Source: Persephonella marina EX-H1
GTDB lineage: Bacteria; Aquificota; Aquificia; Aquificales; Hydrogenothermaceae
Direction: 5' to 3'
DNA length: 64,000 bases
Assembly: GCF_000021565.1 (NCBI RefSeq)
Contig: NC_012440.1
Coordinates: forward strand, 1,380,210 to 1,444,209
Shown: positions 39,664-50,831 of the stretch, piece by piece
Position numbering within the stretch: position 1 is the first letter of the stretch
How the letters are laid out: each line of letters begins with the position of its first letter
The notes under the pieces: generated by a model
What the model saw: only the letters and a program-made list of their open reading frames with translations
Database searches by the model: none
Told to the model about the DNA's origin: nothing
Made by a program: the position numbers and the translations under genes

Positions 39664-42600
39664 ATGGAAGATAAAAATAGATCCTATGGACTGGCAGGAA
39701 GGATAGCAAGAGCCTTCATAAAATCACCTCTCACACCTCTTATGGTTCTTGCATCTCTTCTGCTAGGGCTTTTTGCTGTTCTTACAACACCGAGGGATGA
39801 AGAACCCCAGATAGTAGTCCCTATGATAGATATTATCGTTCCTTTTCCCGGGTCTGAGGCTGATGAGGTTGACAAACTTATAACAAAGCCTCTTGAAAAG
39901 ATAATGTGGGAGATTCCCGGGGTTGATTATGTTTACTCCTACGCAGGTGACGGATTTGGTGTAACAACTGTCAGGTTCTATGTTGGTGAGGATCCTGAAG
40001 ATGCACTTGTCAGACTTTACAGTAAACTGATGTCAAACTACTACAGAATGCCCCAGGGGGCTATGGAACCTATAGTAAAACCAAAATCTATAGATGATGT
40101 CCCTATACTTGCACTGACATTTTACAGTGATAAGTACAGCTCCTACGAGATAAGAAGGGTTGTTGAGCAGGTTGAGGATGAACTGAAACAGCTTTACAAC
40201 ATCTCTGAGACAACAATATTAGGGTCAAAACCAAAATCTATATACATATATTTTGATCCTTCAAAGCTAAACGCCTACCATATACTTCTACCGCAGGTAG
40301 TTCAGGCCCTTCAGTATGCAAACAGCTCACTGCCATCAGGTGAGTTTGATAAGGGTAACTACAGATTCAAACTGAGAACAGGACAGTTCTTAAACTCTGT
40401 TAAGGATGTTGAGAATGTTGTTATAGGTGTTTACAACAACAAGCCTATATATATAAAGGATGTTGCAAAGGTTGAGATAGGAGAAGGAGAGGTTACAAAT
40501 ATAGTCCAGTTTGGTTATGGAATAAGGGGAGAAGGAGATAAAAATAAACTTTACAATGCTGTAACACTTGCTATAGCTAAAAAAACAGGCAGTAATGCTG
40601 TTGTAGTAGCAGAAAAGATACTTGAAAAGCTTGAGACTTTAAAGGGTAAAGTAATACCAGCTGATATCCATGTGAAAGTTACAAGAAATTACGGTGAGAC
40701 AGCTACAGAAAAAGCTAACGAGCTTATTGAGCACCTTCTTATAGCAACATTCTCCATAGTTCTTCTTATAGCTGTAACACTTGGATGGAGAGAGTCTCTA
40801 ATAGTTGCAGTAACAATACCTGTAACACTTGCTATAGCACTTTTCTTAAGTGAGATGTACGGGTACTCCCTTAACAGGGTTACTCTTTTTGCCCTTATTT
40901 TCTCAATAGGTATTCTTGTTGATAACTCTATCGTTGTTCTTGAGAACATCCACAGATGGTTCTCAATGAGAAAACTCCCAAATGAGAAAGCTGCTATTGT
41001 TGCTACAGATGAGGTTGGTAACCCAACAATACTTGCAACATTCGCTGTTATTGTTGCTCTTCTCCCAATGGCTTTTGTTTCAGGTCTTATGGGTCCTTAT
41101 ATGAGACCTATACCTATAAATGCATCTGTTGCTATGTTCTTCTCAATGCTTATAGCTTTTATACTTACACCTTACCTTGCATTAAGATGGCTGAAGCACG
41201 ACCACGAACATGAATCTCCTGAAGCGTTAGAAAAGGAGGATGAAGCGAGGGCAGGAATCCTTGCAAAGCTTTTTGAAAGAATATACATGCCTCTATTTTT
41301 AAGCAGGATTAAGAGATATATCTTCTTAGGCTTTATGGGATTATTGCTCGTAGGATCTGTATGGCTTTTTGTTGAAAGGGTTGTTCTTGTTAAGATGCTC
41401 CCTTATGACAACAAAAGTGAGCTTTTCGTAGTACTAGACATGCCTGAAGGAACACCTCTTGAGAAAACATACAAGGTTGCAAAGGAGATAGCAGAGTATG
41501 CAAAAAATGTGAATGAGGTTGAGAACTACGTTATATATGCCGGTATACCTGCACCGTTTGATTTTAACGGTCTTGTAAGACATTACTACATGAGAGAAGG
41601 AACACATTATGCGATGATAAAGATAAATCTTATAGGCAAACATGAGAGAAAGGCACAGAGTCACCAGATAGCCGAAAGAATAAGAGGAGATATAGAAAGA
41701 ATAGCCAAGAAACATGGGGCAAAGTATGTTGCCGTTGTTGAACCACCACCTGGACCACCTGTTTTATCACCTATTGTTGCAGAGGTATACGGTCCTGATT
41801 ACAAAACACAGCTGAAGATAGCTGATGAGATAAAAAATATCTTTGAAAAAGCTGAAGGTGTTATAGATGTTGGTATATACGCAAACCTTCCACAGAGACA
41901 GTACATCCTGAAACCTGACAGGGAGAAGATAAAGAGATACGGCTTTAATGAGGATATGATAGTTAAAACTGTCAGGATAGCTCTTGCAGGATACTCTGTA
42001 GGCTTTATCCACTCTGCTGAAGATCTTAACCCTGTAAATATAGTTGTGAGACTGGATGAGAAGTACAGAACATCTATCAATGACATTCTATCTATGAAGA
42101 TACCTACACCAAAGGGTGCTATTCCTCTTGGTTCACTTGTAACGGTTAAGGAAGGTTCTGCAAAGAATGATATATACAGAAAAAATCTCCAGAAGGTTGT
42201 TTATGTTATAGCAAATGTTGATGATACAGTTGGATCACCTGTTTATCCTATAGTTGATCTTTCTGAAAAGATAAGAAATATAAAAACACCAGATGGAAAG
42301 GGTGTTGAGATACTTCTAACACATCAGCCACATCTTGAGGACAGATACTATGTAAAATGGGATGGTGAGTGGCAGGTTACATACGAGACATTCAGAGATA
42401 TGGGTATAGCCTTTGCGGTAGCCCTGATAGTTTTATACATACTCCTTGTTGGCTGGTTTGGATCATTTAAGATGCCTATGGTTATAATGTCTCCAATACC
42501 TTTTACACTTGTTGGTATAGTTCCTGGACATTTCATTATGGGTGCGTTCTTTACAGCAACATCAATGATAGGATTTATTGCTCTTGCAGGTATTATTCTG

Positions 42601-42921
42601 AGAAACTCTATACTTCTTGTTGAGTTTACACAGCAGAAACTTCAAGAGGGTTACGCCCTTGAGGAAGCATTACTCGAGGCAGGTATAGTCAGAACAAGAC
42701 CGATCCTTTTAACAGCCGCAGCTGTAGTGGTAGGTGCTTTTGTTATTATCTTTGATCCTATCTTTAACGGTCTTGCTATAGCGCTTATATTTGGAACTAT
42801 AGCATCAACACTCATAACACTTGTTGTTGTTCCTGTTCTTTACTACATGATTGTTGGAAAGACAGCGGTAAAACTTGATATGCCACCTGCAGTTCCTGTT
42901 GATGAGAAACCTGAAAAATAA
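39664..42921 (+). CDS. RND-family efflux pump, inner membrane subunit
   Basis: A 1085-residue protein, usual for RND pumps, with 12 transmembrane helices and two large periplasmic loops. The N-terminal TTPRDEEPQIVVPMIDIIVPFPGSEADEVDKLITKPLE is diagnostic. The TM4 proton-relay region is GILVDNSIVVLENI, keeping one Asp but with Asn where AcrB has the second. The C-terminal repeat has SMIGFIALAGIILRNSILLVEF. It drives export with the proton gradient; the substrate is not determined. The operon tolC-adaptor-pump is under the FNR-like palindrome. Confidence 0.93.
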   Translation: MEDKNRSYGLAGRIARAFIKSPLTPLMVLASLLLGLFAVLTTPRDEEPQIVVPMIDIIVPFPGSEADEVDKLITKPLEKIMWEIPGVDYVYSYAGDGFGVTTVRFYVGEDPEDALVRLYSKLMSNYYRMPQGAMEPIVKPKSIDDVPILALTFYSDKYSSYEIRRVVEQVEDELKQLYNISETTILGSKPKSIYIYFDPSKLNAYHILLPQVVQALQYANSSLPSGEFDKGNYRFKLRTGQFLNSVKDVENVVIGVYNNKPIYIKDVAKVEIGEGEVTNIVQFGYGIRGEGDKNKLYNAVTLAIAKKTGSNAVVVAEKILEKLETLKGKVIPADIHVKVTRNYGETATEKANELIEHLLIATFSIVLLIAVTLGWRESLIVAVTIPVTLAIALFLSEMYGYSLNRVTLFALIFSIGILVDNSIVVLENIHRWFSMRKLPNEKAAIVATDEVGNPTILATFAVIVALLPMAFVSGLMGPYMRPIPINASVAMFFSMLIAFILTPYLALRWLKHDHEHESPEALEKEDEARAGILAKLFERIYMPLFLSRIKRYIFLGFMGLLLVGSVWLFVERVVLVKMLPYDNKSELFVVLDMPEGTPLEKTYKVAKEIAEYAKNVNEVENYVIYAGIPAPFDFNGLVRHYYMREGTHYAMIKINLIGKHERKAQSHQIAERIRGDIERIAKKHGAKYVAVVEPPPGPPVLSPIVAEVYGPDYKTQLKIADEIKNIFEKAEGVIDVGIYANLPQRQYILKPDREKIKRYGFNEDMIVKTVRIALAGYSVGFIHSAEDLNPVNIVVRLDEKYRTSINDILSMKIPTPKGAIPLGSLVTVKEGSAKNDIYRKNLQKVVYVIANVDDTVGSPVYPIVDLSEKIRNIKTPDGKGVEILLTHQPHLEDRYYVKWDGEWQVTYETFRDMGIAFAVALIVLYILLVGWFGSFKMPMVIMSPIPFTLVGIVPGHFIMGAFFTATSMIGFIALAGIILRNSILLVEFTQQKLQEGYALEEALLEAGIVRTRPILLTAAAVVVGAFVIIFDPIFNGLAIALIFGTIASTLITLVVVPVLYYMIVGKTAVKLDMPPAVPVDEKPEK

Positions 42922-42927
42922 TGAATG

Positions 42928-42953
42928 AAGGGCGGTTAAACCGCCCTTTTATT
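42928..42953. terminator. Terminator of the efflux operon, probably bidirectional with gpsA
   Basis: A 9-bp stem (42928-42936 with 42940-42948, AAGGGCGGT/ACCGCCCTT) has a 3-nt loop and T tracts on the + side. It lies in the 33-nt gap between the convergent pump and gpsA genes. Confidence 0.85.
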
Positions 42954-42954
42954 T

Positions 42955-43953
42955 TTAAAATCCCTCTTTTTTTGGCTGTCTGCTCATCAGTATTCTGACA
43001 GCTTCCTTAGGACTTAAACCTTCATAAACTACCTGATACACAACCTCTGATATTGGCAGTTCAATACCAAACTTTTCCTGTATCTTTTTGAGAGCCTCAA
43101 CAGTTTTTACACCTTCAACAACCTGACCAACCTCTTTTAAAGCCTCTTCTACCGAGTATCCTTTTCCAAGAAGTATCCCGAATCTTCTGTTCCTTGAAAG
43201 CTCTCCTGTTGCTGTAAGGACAAGATCTCCAAGACCTGCAAGTCCGTAAAGTGTCTCCGGCTTTCCACCAAAAGCCTTTGCCACCTTTGTCATCTCGTAA
43301 AGACCCCTTGTTATGAGGCTTGCCCTTGCATTATTTCCAAGACCAAGTCCGTCACTTGCTCCTGTTGCTATTGCTATAACATTCTTTACGGCACCACCTA
43401 TCTCTGCGCCGATAATATCCTCCGTTATATAAAGCCTGAAAGTTTCTGTATTAAGTTTTTCCTGTAGTTTTTCCCCTATTTTTATGTTCCCTGCAAGTGT
43501 TACAGCTGTTGGAAGTCCTAAAGCCACCTCTTTTGCAAATGATGGACCTGAAAGGGCAAATATAAGATCATCCTGTATACCCAGAACTTCCTTTATTATG
43601 TCTGATATAAGCTTTAATGTGTTTATCTCTATCCCTTTTGATGCTGATATTACAGGAATGGATATGTCATACTTTATCTTTTTCAGAACTTCTCTTACAC
43701 TCTGTGTGGGAACAGCAACTATAAGTATGTCGCAATCTTTTACAGCTTCGTTTATATCTGTGCATCCTCTGATATTTTCTGAGAGTGTTATATCAGGCAG
43801 ATATTTACTGTTTTTTTTTATACTGTTTATCTCATTTATGGTTCTCTCATCCCTTCCCCATAACGTTATCTGTGAGAAATTTTTGGAAAAAGCCTGAGCG
43901 AGAGCTGTTCCCCAGCTTCCAGCTCCTAAAACTGTAAGTTTTTCAAACACCAT
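42955..43953 (-). CDS. gpsA: NAD(P)-dependent glycerol-3-phosphate dehydrogenase
   Basis: A 332-residue enzyme making sn-glycerol-3-phosphate for phospholipids. [17 protein letters not shown] is the Rossmann motif, ISASKGIE and [19 protein letters not shown] the substrate/catalytic region, and [30 protein letters not shown] carries the catalytic Lys. Length and order are standard. Single gene, divergent from the TonB-like gene. Confidence 0.96.
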   Translation of the reverse strand: MVFEKLTVLGAGSWGTALAQAFSKNFSQITLWGRDERTINEINSIKKNSKYLPDITLSENIRGCTDINEAVKDCDILIVAVPTQSVREVLKKIKYDISIPVISASKGIEINTLKLISDIIKEVLGIQDDLIFALSGPSFAKEVALGLPTAVTLAGNIKIGEKLQEKLNTETFRLYITEDIIGAEIGGAVKNVIAIATGASDGLGLGNNARASLITRGLYEMTKVAKAFGGKPETLYGLAGLGDLVLTATGELSRNRRFGILLGKGYSVEEALKEVGQVVEGVKTVEALKKIQEKFGIELPISEVVYQVVYEGLSPKEAVRILMSRQPKKEGF

Positions 43954-44007
43954 AACGTCACCTGTTTTTTTCTTGTCACAGAGTTAACATTAGCATAAAA
44001 TATCAGT

Positions 44008-44802
44008 ATGGATTTAATAGTATCAAAACCACAACAGTACCTAAATAAGCGTATATTAATTATATCATCACTGGTAGGTTTCATCCTGAACCTTGTCCTA
44101 CTTGGTGGTTTTCAGTTTTATCTCTCACATATTGAACCTGCAAAGATAGAAAGGGAGACAAAGATAAGGTACGTAAAATTGAAGGAACCTGTAAGGAAAA
44201 AGAAAAGTAGAAAGAAAGTTCTTAAAAAACAGTACACAAAAAGATCTGAAGAAGGGAAAAAAGAGATAGAGAAGCTTAAGAAAAAGGTTGTAGCTCCAAA
44301 AGCTTCTTCGGGAAAAAATGTATCAAGCAGAACTGTAGTCCCTGCATTAACACCTGTCCTTCCTGAAACTGTTAATCTTGAGGAGAAGGAGGTTGCCTTA
44401 CCTGATCCTGAGATAGATCTTGGAGAGTTCTCTGAGATCCCTGCTGAGACAGGTGATATAAAGGAGTTCACAGCTATAACAAAAGGGGAGTTCAATCCAT
44501 CATTTGGAACTGTGCTTTCTAAGTTTGACTCATCAGCAAGGGGAACAGCTGCAGGAAGGAAGCTTGTTTACAAACCTGATCCACCAAAGATAAAAGCACC
44601 TGTTCCACCACCACCTGTGAGAGTCAAGCTTTGGGTCAGGAAAGATGGAACTGTTTATAAGGTTGAACTTCTTGGAACAACAGGGGATAAAAGAGTAGAC
44701 CAGATAATAAAAAGTTATGTACAGAGCTGGAAGTTTAATGAGATAAATGAAAATGAGATCCAGTGGGCCATAACAACAATAAGGTTTAAAACAACCTCCT
44801 GA
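44008..44802 (+). CDS. TonB-like energy-transducer protein
   Basis: A 264-residue protein: an N-terminal membrane helix (about 16-38), a Lys/Arg-rich then Pro/Glu linker (about 55-150), and a C-terminal TonB/TolA-like domain (PPVRVKLWVRKDGTVYKVELLGTTGDKRVDQIIKSYVQSWKF). It would span the periplasm and interact with an outer-membrane partner. No ExbB/ExbD is nearby. It is translationally coupled (TGATG) to two ABC-type permeases, an unusual partnership. Confidence 0.78.
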   Translation: MDLIVSKPQQYLNKRILIISSLVGFILNLVLLGGFQFYLSHIEPAKIERETKIRYVKLKEPVRKKKSRKKVLKKQYTKRSEEGKKEIEKLKKKVVAPKASSGKNVSSRTVVPALTPVLPETVNLEEKEVALPDPEIDLGEFSEIPAETGDIKEFTAITKGEFNPSFGTVLSKFDSSARGTAAGRKLVYKPDPPKIKAPVPPPPVRVKLWVRKDGTVYKVELLGTTGDKRVDQIIKSYVQSWKFNEINENEIQWAITTIRFKTTS

Positions 44803-46004
44803 TGGCAAAATTTACAGGGATATTCTCAGAATCATTAACAGCTGTAAAATCGTTTAAATTAAGAACCTTCTTCTCCGTTATAGGTATTGCCTTCGGTATA
44901 GCATCCCTTTCAATAATTGTTGCTGCTGTTGAGGGTGCTTTCAAAAGGGCCTATGAGGTTGTTGAATCTTTTGGACCTGACAGCGTTCTCATATTCGGTG
45001 GATCCCAGGAACAGAAGGGTATAAGAAGCAGACAGAAAACGCTCACCATATACGATATAAAGGATCTGAAGAGAGCCTTTCCTGAGATAAAGATAATTAT
45101 GCCTATAGTAAGGGTGAGAACTAAGGTTTACTACAGGGGAAATGTTGAGGAAACAAGGCTTTACGGTGTTGATACGAACTTTGAGGAAGCCTGGTCATGG
45201 TATCTGTTAGAGGGGAGGATGTTTACTGATCAGGAGCTTAAAAGGAAAGAGAATCTGTGTATTATAGGAAAGTATATTAAGGAAACACTTTTTAAAAATG
45301 AGGATCCTTTAGGGAAAAGCATAATACTGAACAGACTTCCCTGCAGGGTTATAGGTGTTTTATCTGAGAGGGGGACCACACCTACAGGGAGGAACCTGGA
45401 CAACAGGGTTTTAATGCCTTACACAACGGTTATGTACAAGATAAACCACGACCCTGTTTATATATCCTCAATAAGGATAAGATATTATCCCGGTGTTGAT
45501 CTAAGCAGTGTAATAAAAGAAACAGAAAGATTTCTAATAATGAAACATCACGCAAGAAAAGATGACTTTTTTATTCTGTCACCTACAGAGATACTTAACT
45601 TTCTTGTTGCATTAACAGGAACGCTGATACTTTTTTTAGGCTTTTCATCAACTATATCACTGAGTATAGGTGGCTTTGTTCTTGCGAATCTTTTTCTCCT
45701 GTCAGTCTCTGAGAGAAAAAAGGAGATTGGTATAAGAAAAGCCCTTGGAGCAAAGAAGAAAGATATCATGCTCCAGTTTATAACCGAGGCAGTTATAATA
45801 ACATCCATCGGAGCTTTTATAGGATTTGGACTGGGTGTTATAAGTGCAAAACTTCTGAAAAATATTGTTGACTTTCCTGTTCATTTCTCCATTGAGGGAT
45901 TTTTGATAGCCCTTGTTGTATCTTTCATCGTAGGTGTTGTTTCTTCATTAAATCCTGCGTTGAAGGCTGCAAATCTAAATCCTATTGAGGCGATAAGAGG
46001 ATAA
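44802..46004 (+). CDS. MacB/FtsX-type ABC permease, first of pair
   Basis: A 400-residue protein: an N-terminal helix (LRTFFSVIGIAFGIASLSII), a periplasmic MacB-PCD domain (about 45-245, GPDSVLIFGGS..., EARMFT-like EGRMFTDQELKRKENLCIIG) and three C-terminal helices with the coupling motif ERKKEIGIRKALGAKKKDI. Such permeases work by mechanotransmission with a MacB/LolD-type ATPase, which is not encoded here. It likely pairs with the next gene as a heterodimer (TAATG coupling). Confidence 0.88.
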   Translation: MAKFTGIFSESLTAVKSFKLRTFFSVIGIAFGIASLSIIVAAVEGAFKRAYEVVESFGPDSVLIFGGSQEQKGIRSRQKTLTIYDIKDLKRAFPEIKIIMPIVRVRTKVYYRGNVEETRLYGVDTNFEEAWSWYLLEGRMFTDQELKRKENLCIIGKYIKETLFKNEDPLGKSIILNRLPCRVIGVLSERGTTPTGRNLDNRVLMPYTTVMYKINHDPVYISSIRIRYYPGVDLSSVIKETERFLIMKHHARKDDFFILSPTEILNFLVALTGTLILFLGFSSTISLSIGGFVLANLFLLSVSERKKEIGIRKALGAKKKDIMLQFITEAVIITSIGAFIGFGLGVISAKLLKNIVDFPVHFSIEGFLIALVVSFIVGVVSSLNPALKAANLNPIEAIRG

Positions 46005-47230
46005 TGTTGAGAAAGTTTATCAACGGTATAAAGGTTATCTTAAGAATATTCAGGGAGCACAAACTCAGATCAGCCCTGTCTGTTCTTGGAATAGCCTTTG
46101 GTGCTTTCGCACTGATAACTATGATTTCCGTTTCTGAAGGGATGAAGGAAAAAAACAGAAGGGAGATTGAGAAATTTGGTAAAAATCCTGTGATTGTAAA
46201 GTCAGGTAAGGTTTTTGTAAGAAGAGGAAGACAGAGAGCAATCACAACATCAACAACACTTAAGCTAAGAGAGGTCCAGATAATAAAACATCAGATTCCT
46301 TATATAAAAAAAGCGATACCTGCCTATATGATAGATTATCCTGTCAGAAATAAAGGGATAACAGTTTTCACAACAATAGTCGGAACAAAAATAGAGTATC
46401 TGAAATACAGAAATCTAACTGTAAAAAGGGGAAGATTCTTTAACCGGAATGAGGAAAAATCTGCAGCAAAGGTTGTTGTCTTAGGTAGCAAGATAGCGGA
46501 AAAATTCTTTGGAAATGAAGACCCTGTAGGAAAAAATATACTGATATTCAGGGTTCCCTGTAAGGTTATAGGCGTTCTTGAAGAGAAAGGTGTAGATCTT
46601 GCAGGTGTTGATCAGGATCTGCTTATTTATACTCCTTTAAAAACAGCTATGAGAAGACTTGCAAATGTGGATTATATAAACACGATATATATTGAGGTTG
46701 ACAGGCAGGAGAACATACCTTTTGTAAAGTCCCAGCTTATCTCGCTTCTGAGGAAACTCCACCATATAAAACCAGGTGAGAGAAATGATTTTACAGTCTT
46801 AACAGCTGATGATATCCTCCGTATGCAGAATGAGGCTATAAGGATATTTACTATTTTAGGCTCTATTTCTGCTGTCATATCTTTTGTGATAGGTGGTATA
46901 GGTATTCTCTCCATAATGATACTTATTGTAAATGAGAGAATTGAGGAGATAGGCATAAGAAGGGCTGTTGGTGCTACAAGAAAAGACATAATATTCCAGT
47001 TTTTAACGGAATCTGGATTTATATCCTTTACAGGGTCTGTTCTTGGTGTTCTTTCAGGAATTTCCGTATCCTTCGTCATATCAGTCCTGATAAATATACC
47101 TTACACTATTATCTACCATTATCTTATATTCACATTTTTCTCATCAATCATAATAGGTATATCTGCGGGGATGTATCCCGCATTTAAAGCGTCAAGTATA
47201 AATCCTGTTTCTGCATTGAGAAGAACATAA
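46004..47230 (+). CDS. MacB/FtsX-type ABC permease, second of pair
   Basis: A 408-residue paralog of the preceding gene with the same layout: LRSALSVLGIAFGAFALITMI helix 1, a periplasmic PCD domain (RGRFFNRNEEKSAAKVVVLGSKIAEKFFGNEDPVGKNIL) and a C-terminal three-helix block with NERIEEIGIRRAVGATRKDIIFQFL. There is no nucleotide-binding domain. It may move lipoproteins, peptides or other envelope substrates. It ends the TonB-permease-permease operon. Confidence 0.88.
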   Translation: MLRKFINGIKVILRIFREHKLRSALSVLGIAFGAFALITMISVSEGMKEKNRREIEKFGKNPVIVKSGKVFVRRGRQRAITTSTTLKLREVQIIKHQIPYIKKAIPAYMIDYPVRNKGITVFTTIVGTKIEYLKYRNLTVKRGRFFNRNEEKSAAKVVVLGSKIAEKFFGNEDPVGKNILIFRVPCKVIGVLEEKGVDLAGVDQDLLIYTPLKTAMRRLANVDYINTIYIEVDRQENIPFVKSQLISLLRKLHHIKPGERNDFTVLTADDILRMQNEAIRIFTILGSISAVISFVIGGIGILSIMILIVNERIEEIGIRRAVGATRKDIIFQFLTESGFISFTGSVLGVLSGISVSFVISVLINIPYTIIYHYLIFTFFSSIIIGISAGMYPAFKASSINPVSALRRT

Positions 47231-47288
47231 ATATTTGTTTCTATCAGCCGAAAATCTATTTATAGACTAATAACTTTGAGGGGATGAG

Positions 47289-48941
47289 TTGTCCTTAAGG
47301 AAAAAATTTATCATAAAGCTATCCATCACACTGATTGTTCTTGTACTGTTTATTGCTGTGATATCAACATTGTCTTTCAGAAAATACGGTCTTAAAACAG
47401 CTGAGAATACGAGCAGAATAGTTGCTGAACTTGTAAGAGATGGTCTTACGGCACAGATGGTAACGGGAACGATTGATCAGAGAGATCATTTTTTAAAACA
47501 GGTTGAGAGTATAAAGGAGATAAGTAATCTGTGGGTTGTTAGAGGGGACGCTGTTAACAGGCAGTTTGGGAATGGTAAAAACTCGGAAAAGCCAAGGGAT
47601 GAGCTTGATATAAAAGCTATACAGACAGGGAAGATCCAGAAAAAAATAATAGATTCTTCTGAAGGAACGCTTTTCAGGATAACAATTCCCTATATAGCAA
47701 GCTCAAATGGAAGTATTAACTGTCTTAACTGTCACAATGTTAATGAGGGTGATGTTCTTGGTGCTGTTAGTATAGAGCTTGATATAACGGAATCAAAGAT
47801 AATGGCTGTAAAGACTGTAATCTTGCTTTTAATTGCCTCAGTTGTAGTTCTTATTCTCTCAGGAATTTATATGTCACTTTTTGTCGGTAAGTATGTAAAT
47901 CTTTTTGAAAAGCTTAAAAAAGTGATGAAAAAGGCTATTCATGGTGATTTTTCCTCAAGAATTGATACAGATCTTAAGGATGAAGCAGGTGATACTGTTA
48001 GAGAGTTTAACAGATTTATGGAAGAGCTACACCAGAACTTCAGTGAGATAAAAAAGGTTATGGATGGACTCGCCTCTGCAGACCTGACTGTTAGAATAAC
48101 AAAGGATATGGAAGGGGAGTTTAAATCTCTAAAGGATAATATAAACAAAAGTATAGATGCCCTATCAAGAACCCTCTCAATAACGATAAAAGGTTTCAAC
48201 CAGATACTTGACAGACTTAAGATATTAGCTGACGAGATAAGATCCGTCTCAGAGAATATGGAGACACAGAATATAAATATAAGAGATATAAACAGCTCTA
48301 TAGATCATATATCTGAAAGTATCAAAAAGATATCTGTAAACACAGAAAATGCACAGGATATGAGCAGACAGGTTCAGTCTGACATACTTGCAGGAGAGAA
48401 AGATCTTACAGAGATGGAAAATGCTATGAAGAATCTGACTGAAGCAGGGAAAAATATACATTCTGTTACAAGAAGTATCATATCAATAGCAGACCAGACA
48501 AATCTTTTAGCCTTAAATGCTGCGATAGAAGCTGCAAGGGCAGGGGAACATGGAAAAGGTTTTGCTGTTGTTGCTGATGAGGTAAGAAAGCTTGCCGAGG
48601 ATACATCAAATCTTGCAAAGGATATACAGATAATGGTAAACCAGATACTTACAACGATAAATGCAACATCTGAGATACTTGAGAAAACACATTCAGGCTA
48701 CAAAGAGATGTCTGTTACATACAACGAGATGGCACAGCTTATGGATGAGATAGCATCAGCTATACAGAAGCAGACAGAGGCTATCATAAATATGAGAAAG
48801 AGTATTGAGAATATAACTAAAATCTCAGAGCAGAACACAAGTAAAAACAAGGATGTTGCAGATCATATGCAACATCTTTCACAGATAGCAGACAGGGTAA
48901 AACATGAGGTTGAGAAGTTTAAAGCTGAGGAAAGTCCTTAG
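47289..48941 (+). CDS. Methyl-accepting chemotaxis protein with periplasmic c-type heme site
   Basis: A 550-residue protein: TM1 (about 10-28), a periplasmic sensor (about 30-172) resembling the DUF3365/Tll0287 c-heme PAS class with C145-LNC-H149 (bases 47721-47735), TM2 (about 175-197), HAMP, and a long cytoplasmic coiled coil with the hairpin tip [37 protein letters not shown]. It would couple heme redox or gas binding to chemotaxis (CheA/CheW). TTG 47289 is the start, with GAGGGG 5 nt upstream; the ATG at 47284 is out of frame and closes at once. Its 3' end overlaps gatA by 23 bp. Confidence 0.88.
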   Translation: MSLRKKFIIKLSITLIVLVLFIAVISTLSFRKYGLKTAENTSRIVAELVRDGLTAQMVTGTIDQRDHFLKQVESIKEISNLWVVRGDAVNRQFGNGKNSEKPRDELDIKAIQTGKIQKKIIDSSEGTLFRITIPYIASSNGSINCLNCHNVNEGDVLGAVSIELDITESKIMAVKTVILLLIASVVVLILSGIYMSLFVGKYVNLFEKLKKVMKKAIHGDFSSRIDTDLKDEAGDTVREFNRFMEELHQNFSEIKKVMDGLASADLTVRITKDMEGEFKSLKDNINKSIDALSRTLSITIKGFNQILDRLKILADEIRSVSENMETQNINIRDINSSIDHISESIKKISVNTENAQDMSRQVQSDILAGEKDLTEMENAMKNLTEAGKNIHSVTRSIISIADQTNLLALNAAIEAARAGEHGKGFAVVADEVRKLAEDTSNLAKDIQIMVNQILTTINATSEILEKTHSGYKEMSVTYNEMAQLMDEIASAIQKQTEAIINMRKSIENITKISEQNTSKNKDVADHMQHLSQIADRVKHEVEKFKAEESP

Positions 48942-50376
48942 AAAAATCCTTTAACTTTGTAAATCTGTCTGCCACCTGTATTATAGTTCCTTCATCAAAA
49001 GGTTTTCCTATAAGCTGCATACCTACAGGCAGACCATCCTTAAATCCGCAAGGTATACTCATACCTGGTACACCTGCCATATTAACAGAAACTGTGAATA
49101 TATCTGACAGATACATCTGGAGCGGATCATCAACCTTTTCACCTATCCTGAATGCAACGTCAGGTGTTGTTGGTGTCAGTATGATATCTACACTTTCAAA
49201 TGCCTTCATAAAGTCCTGGTATATCAGTGTTCTTACCTTCTGTGCCTTCAGGTAGTAAGCATCATAATAACCTGAAGACAGAGAGTATGTTCCGAGCATT
49301 ATCCTTCTTTTTACCTCAGCCCCAAATCCTTCATCCCTCGTTTTTGAGTACATCTCTTCAAGATCGCTGTAGTCTGAAGCTCTAAAGCCATATCTTACGC
49401 CATCATATCTTGCAAGGTTTGAGGAAGCCTCAGAGGGAGCTATTATGTAGTATGCTTCTATAGCATACTTTGTTGTAGGCATTGATATACTTACAAGCTC
49501 AGCTCCTTCCTTCTCAAGAAGCTTTGCAGACTCCATAACAAGCTCTTTTATCTGTGAATCAAGTCCTTCAACAAAAAATTCTTCAGGGATACCTATCTTT
49601 ATCCCTTTTATGTCTTTATCTAAAAACTTTGTAAAATCAGGAACTTCCCTGTCTGCAGATGTTGAGTCCTTAGGATCTTTACCTGAGATAATATTTAGGA
49701 GTATCGCTGTATCCTCAACAGTCCTGGTAAATGTTCCTATCTGATCAAGCGAAGAGGCGAAGGCAACAAGCCCGTATCTTGATACTCTGCCGTAGGTAGG
49801 TTTCAGACCTATCACACCACAGAAAGCGGCAGGCTGTCTTATAGATCCACCTGTATCAGATCCAAGTGCGGCAGGAGCCAGCCCCGCCGACACTGCTGCT
49901 GCTGAACCTCCCGATGACCCTCCCGGCACTCTATCTAAATCCCATGGATTTCTTGTTACGAAAAATGCAGAGTTTTCCGTTGATGAGCCCATAGCGAACT
50001 CATCAAGGTTTGTTTTACCAGTAATTACATACTCTTTATCCTTTAATCTCTTGATAACAGTAGCGTCAAATGGTGGCACGTAGTTCTCAAGAATCTTTGA
50101 TGAGCATGTGGTTCTTATACCTTCTGTTGATATATTATCCTTGATGGCTATCGGTATGCCAAAAAGTTCAGGTATTTCAGAAAGATCTGAGATCTTTTCA
50201 TCAAGCTGTTTTGCCCTTTCAACAGCCTGTTCTGTGAGATCTGTAACATAGCTTTTTATCTTAACCTCAACATCTTTGGTTCTCTGTGCAAAACTCTCTA
50301 TTACCTCTGAAGGTTTTACCTCTTTCTTTTCAATCAGTTCTTTAAGCTCTTTTATGGATCTTTTCCAGAGTTCCAT
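48919..50376 (-). CDS. gatA: Asp/Glu-tRNA amidotransferase subunit A
   Basis: A 485-residue amidase-signature enzyme that releases ammonia from glutamine for Gln-tRNA/Asn-tRNA formation. The Ser-cis-Ser-Lys triad lies in [51 protein letters not shown]. Length and order are typical. The gatB and gatC genes are not adjacent. It follows a DksA-like gene by 11 nt. Confidence 0.96.
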   Translation of the reverse strand: MELWKRSIKELKELIEKKEVKPSEVIESFAQRTKDVEVKIKSYVTDLTEQAVERAKQLDEKISDLSEIPELFGIPIAIKDNISTEGIRTTCSSKILENYVPPFDATVIKRLKDKEYVITGKTNLDEFAMGSSTENSAFFVTRNPWDLDRVPGGSSGGSAAAVSAGLAPAALGSDTGGSIRQPAAFCGVIGLKPTYGRVSRYGLVAFASSLDQIGTFTRTVEDTAILLNIISGKDPKDSTSADREVPDFTKFLDKDIKGIKIGIPEEFFVEGLDSQIKELVMESAKLLEKEGAELVSISMPTTKYAIEAYYIIAPSEASSNLARYDGVRYGFRASDYSDLEEMYSKTRDEGFGAEVKRRIMLGTYSLSSGYYDAYYLKAQKVRTLIYQDFMKAFESVDIILTPTTPDVAFRIGEKVDDPLQMYLSDIFTVSVNMAGVPGMSIPCGFKDGLPVGMQLIGKPFDEGTIIQVADRFTKLKDFSKDFPQL

Positions 50377-50387
50377 TCCCTTACCTC

Positions 50388-50831
50388 TTAAAGTTCATGT
50401 TCTTCAGGCGATGAAGGAGGTTCTTTAGGTGTTATCCTGTCAAAATACTCAGAGTATCTTCTATCCGTTAGATCAAGATTTTTTTCTGCTTCCTCAGCAT
50501 GCTCTTTACAGAGTGTAGTCCATGGGACAGCTTCAAGTCTGTCCTCTTCTATCTCTTTACCACAAACCTCACATATACCGTATCTTCCTTCTCTCATCAT
50601 CTGGAGAGATTCGTCTATCTTTCTGATTATCTCTATCTCTATATCTTCAAGCTCACCAAGTACCGTTTCTGTATAATCTATTCTTGCATAATCTTCAAGA
50701 TCTTCAGGGATTGTCAGACCTTCATCTGTGAGTTTTTTCATCGTCTCTTCCTGTTTGAAATACCTGTCAAGTATCTGCTTTTTCTTCTCAAGAAGTATCT
50801 TTCTAAACTTTTCCATCTTTTCCCTATTCAT
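50388..50831 (-). CDS. DksA/TraR-type zinc finger protein
   Basis: A 147-residue protein with an N-terminal coiled coil ([22 protein letters not shown]), a DksA-like acidic helix ([31 protein letters not shown]) and a zinc site CEVCG...LCKEH. The fourth ligand position is His rather than Cys, if these four bind zinc. Family members bind the RNA polymerase secondary channel and modulate initiation. The C-terminal tail is acidic and Pro-rich. Confidence 0.88.
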   Translation of the reverse strand: MNREKMEKFRKILLEKKKQILDRYFKQEETMKKLTDEGLTIPEDLEDYARIDYTETVLGELEDIEIEIIRKIDESLQMMREGRYGICEVCGKEIEEDRLEAVPWTTLCKEHAEEAEKNLDLTDRRYSEYFDRITPKEPPSSPEEHEL

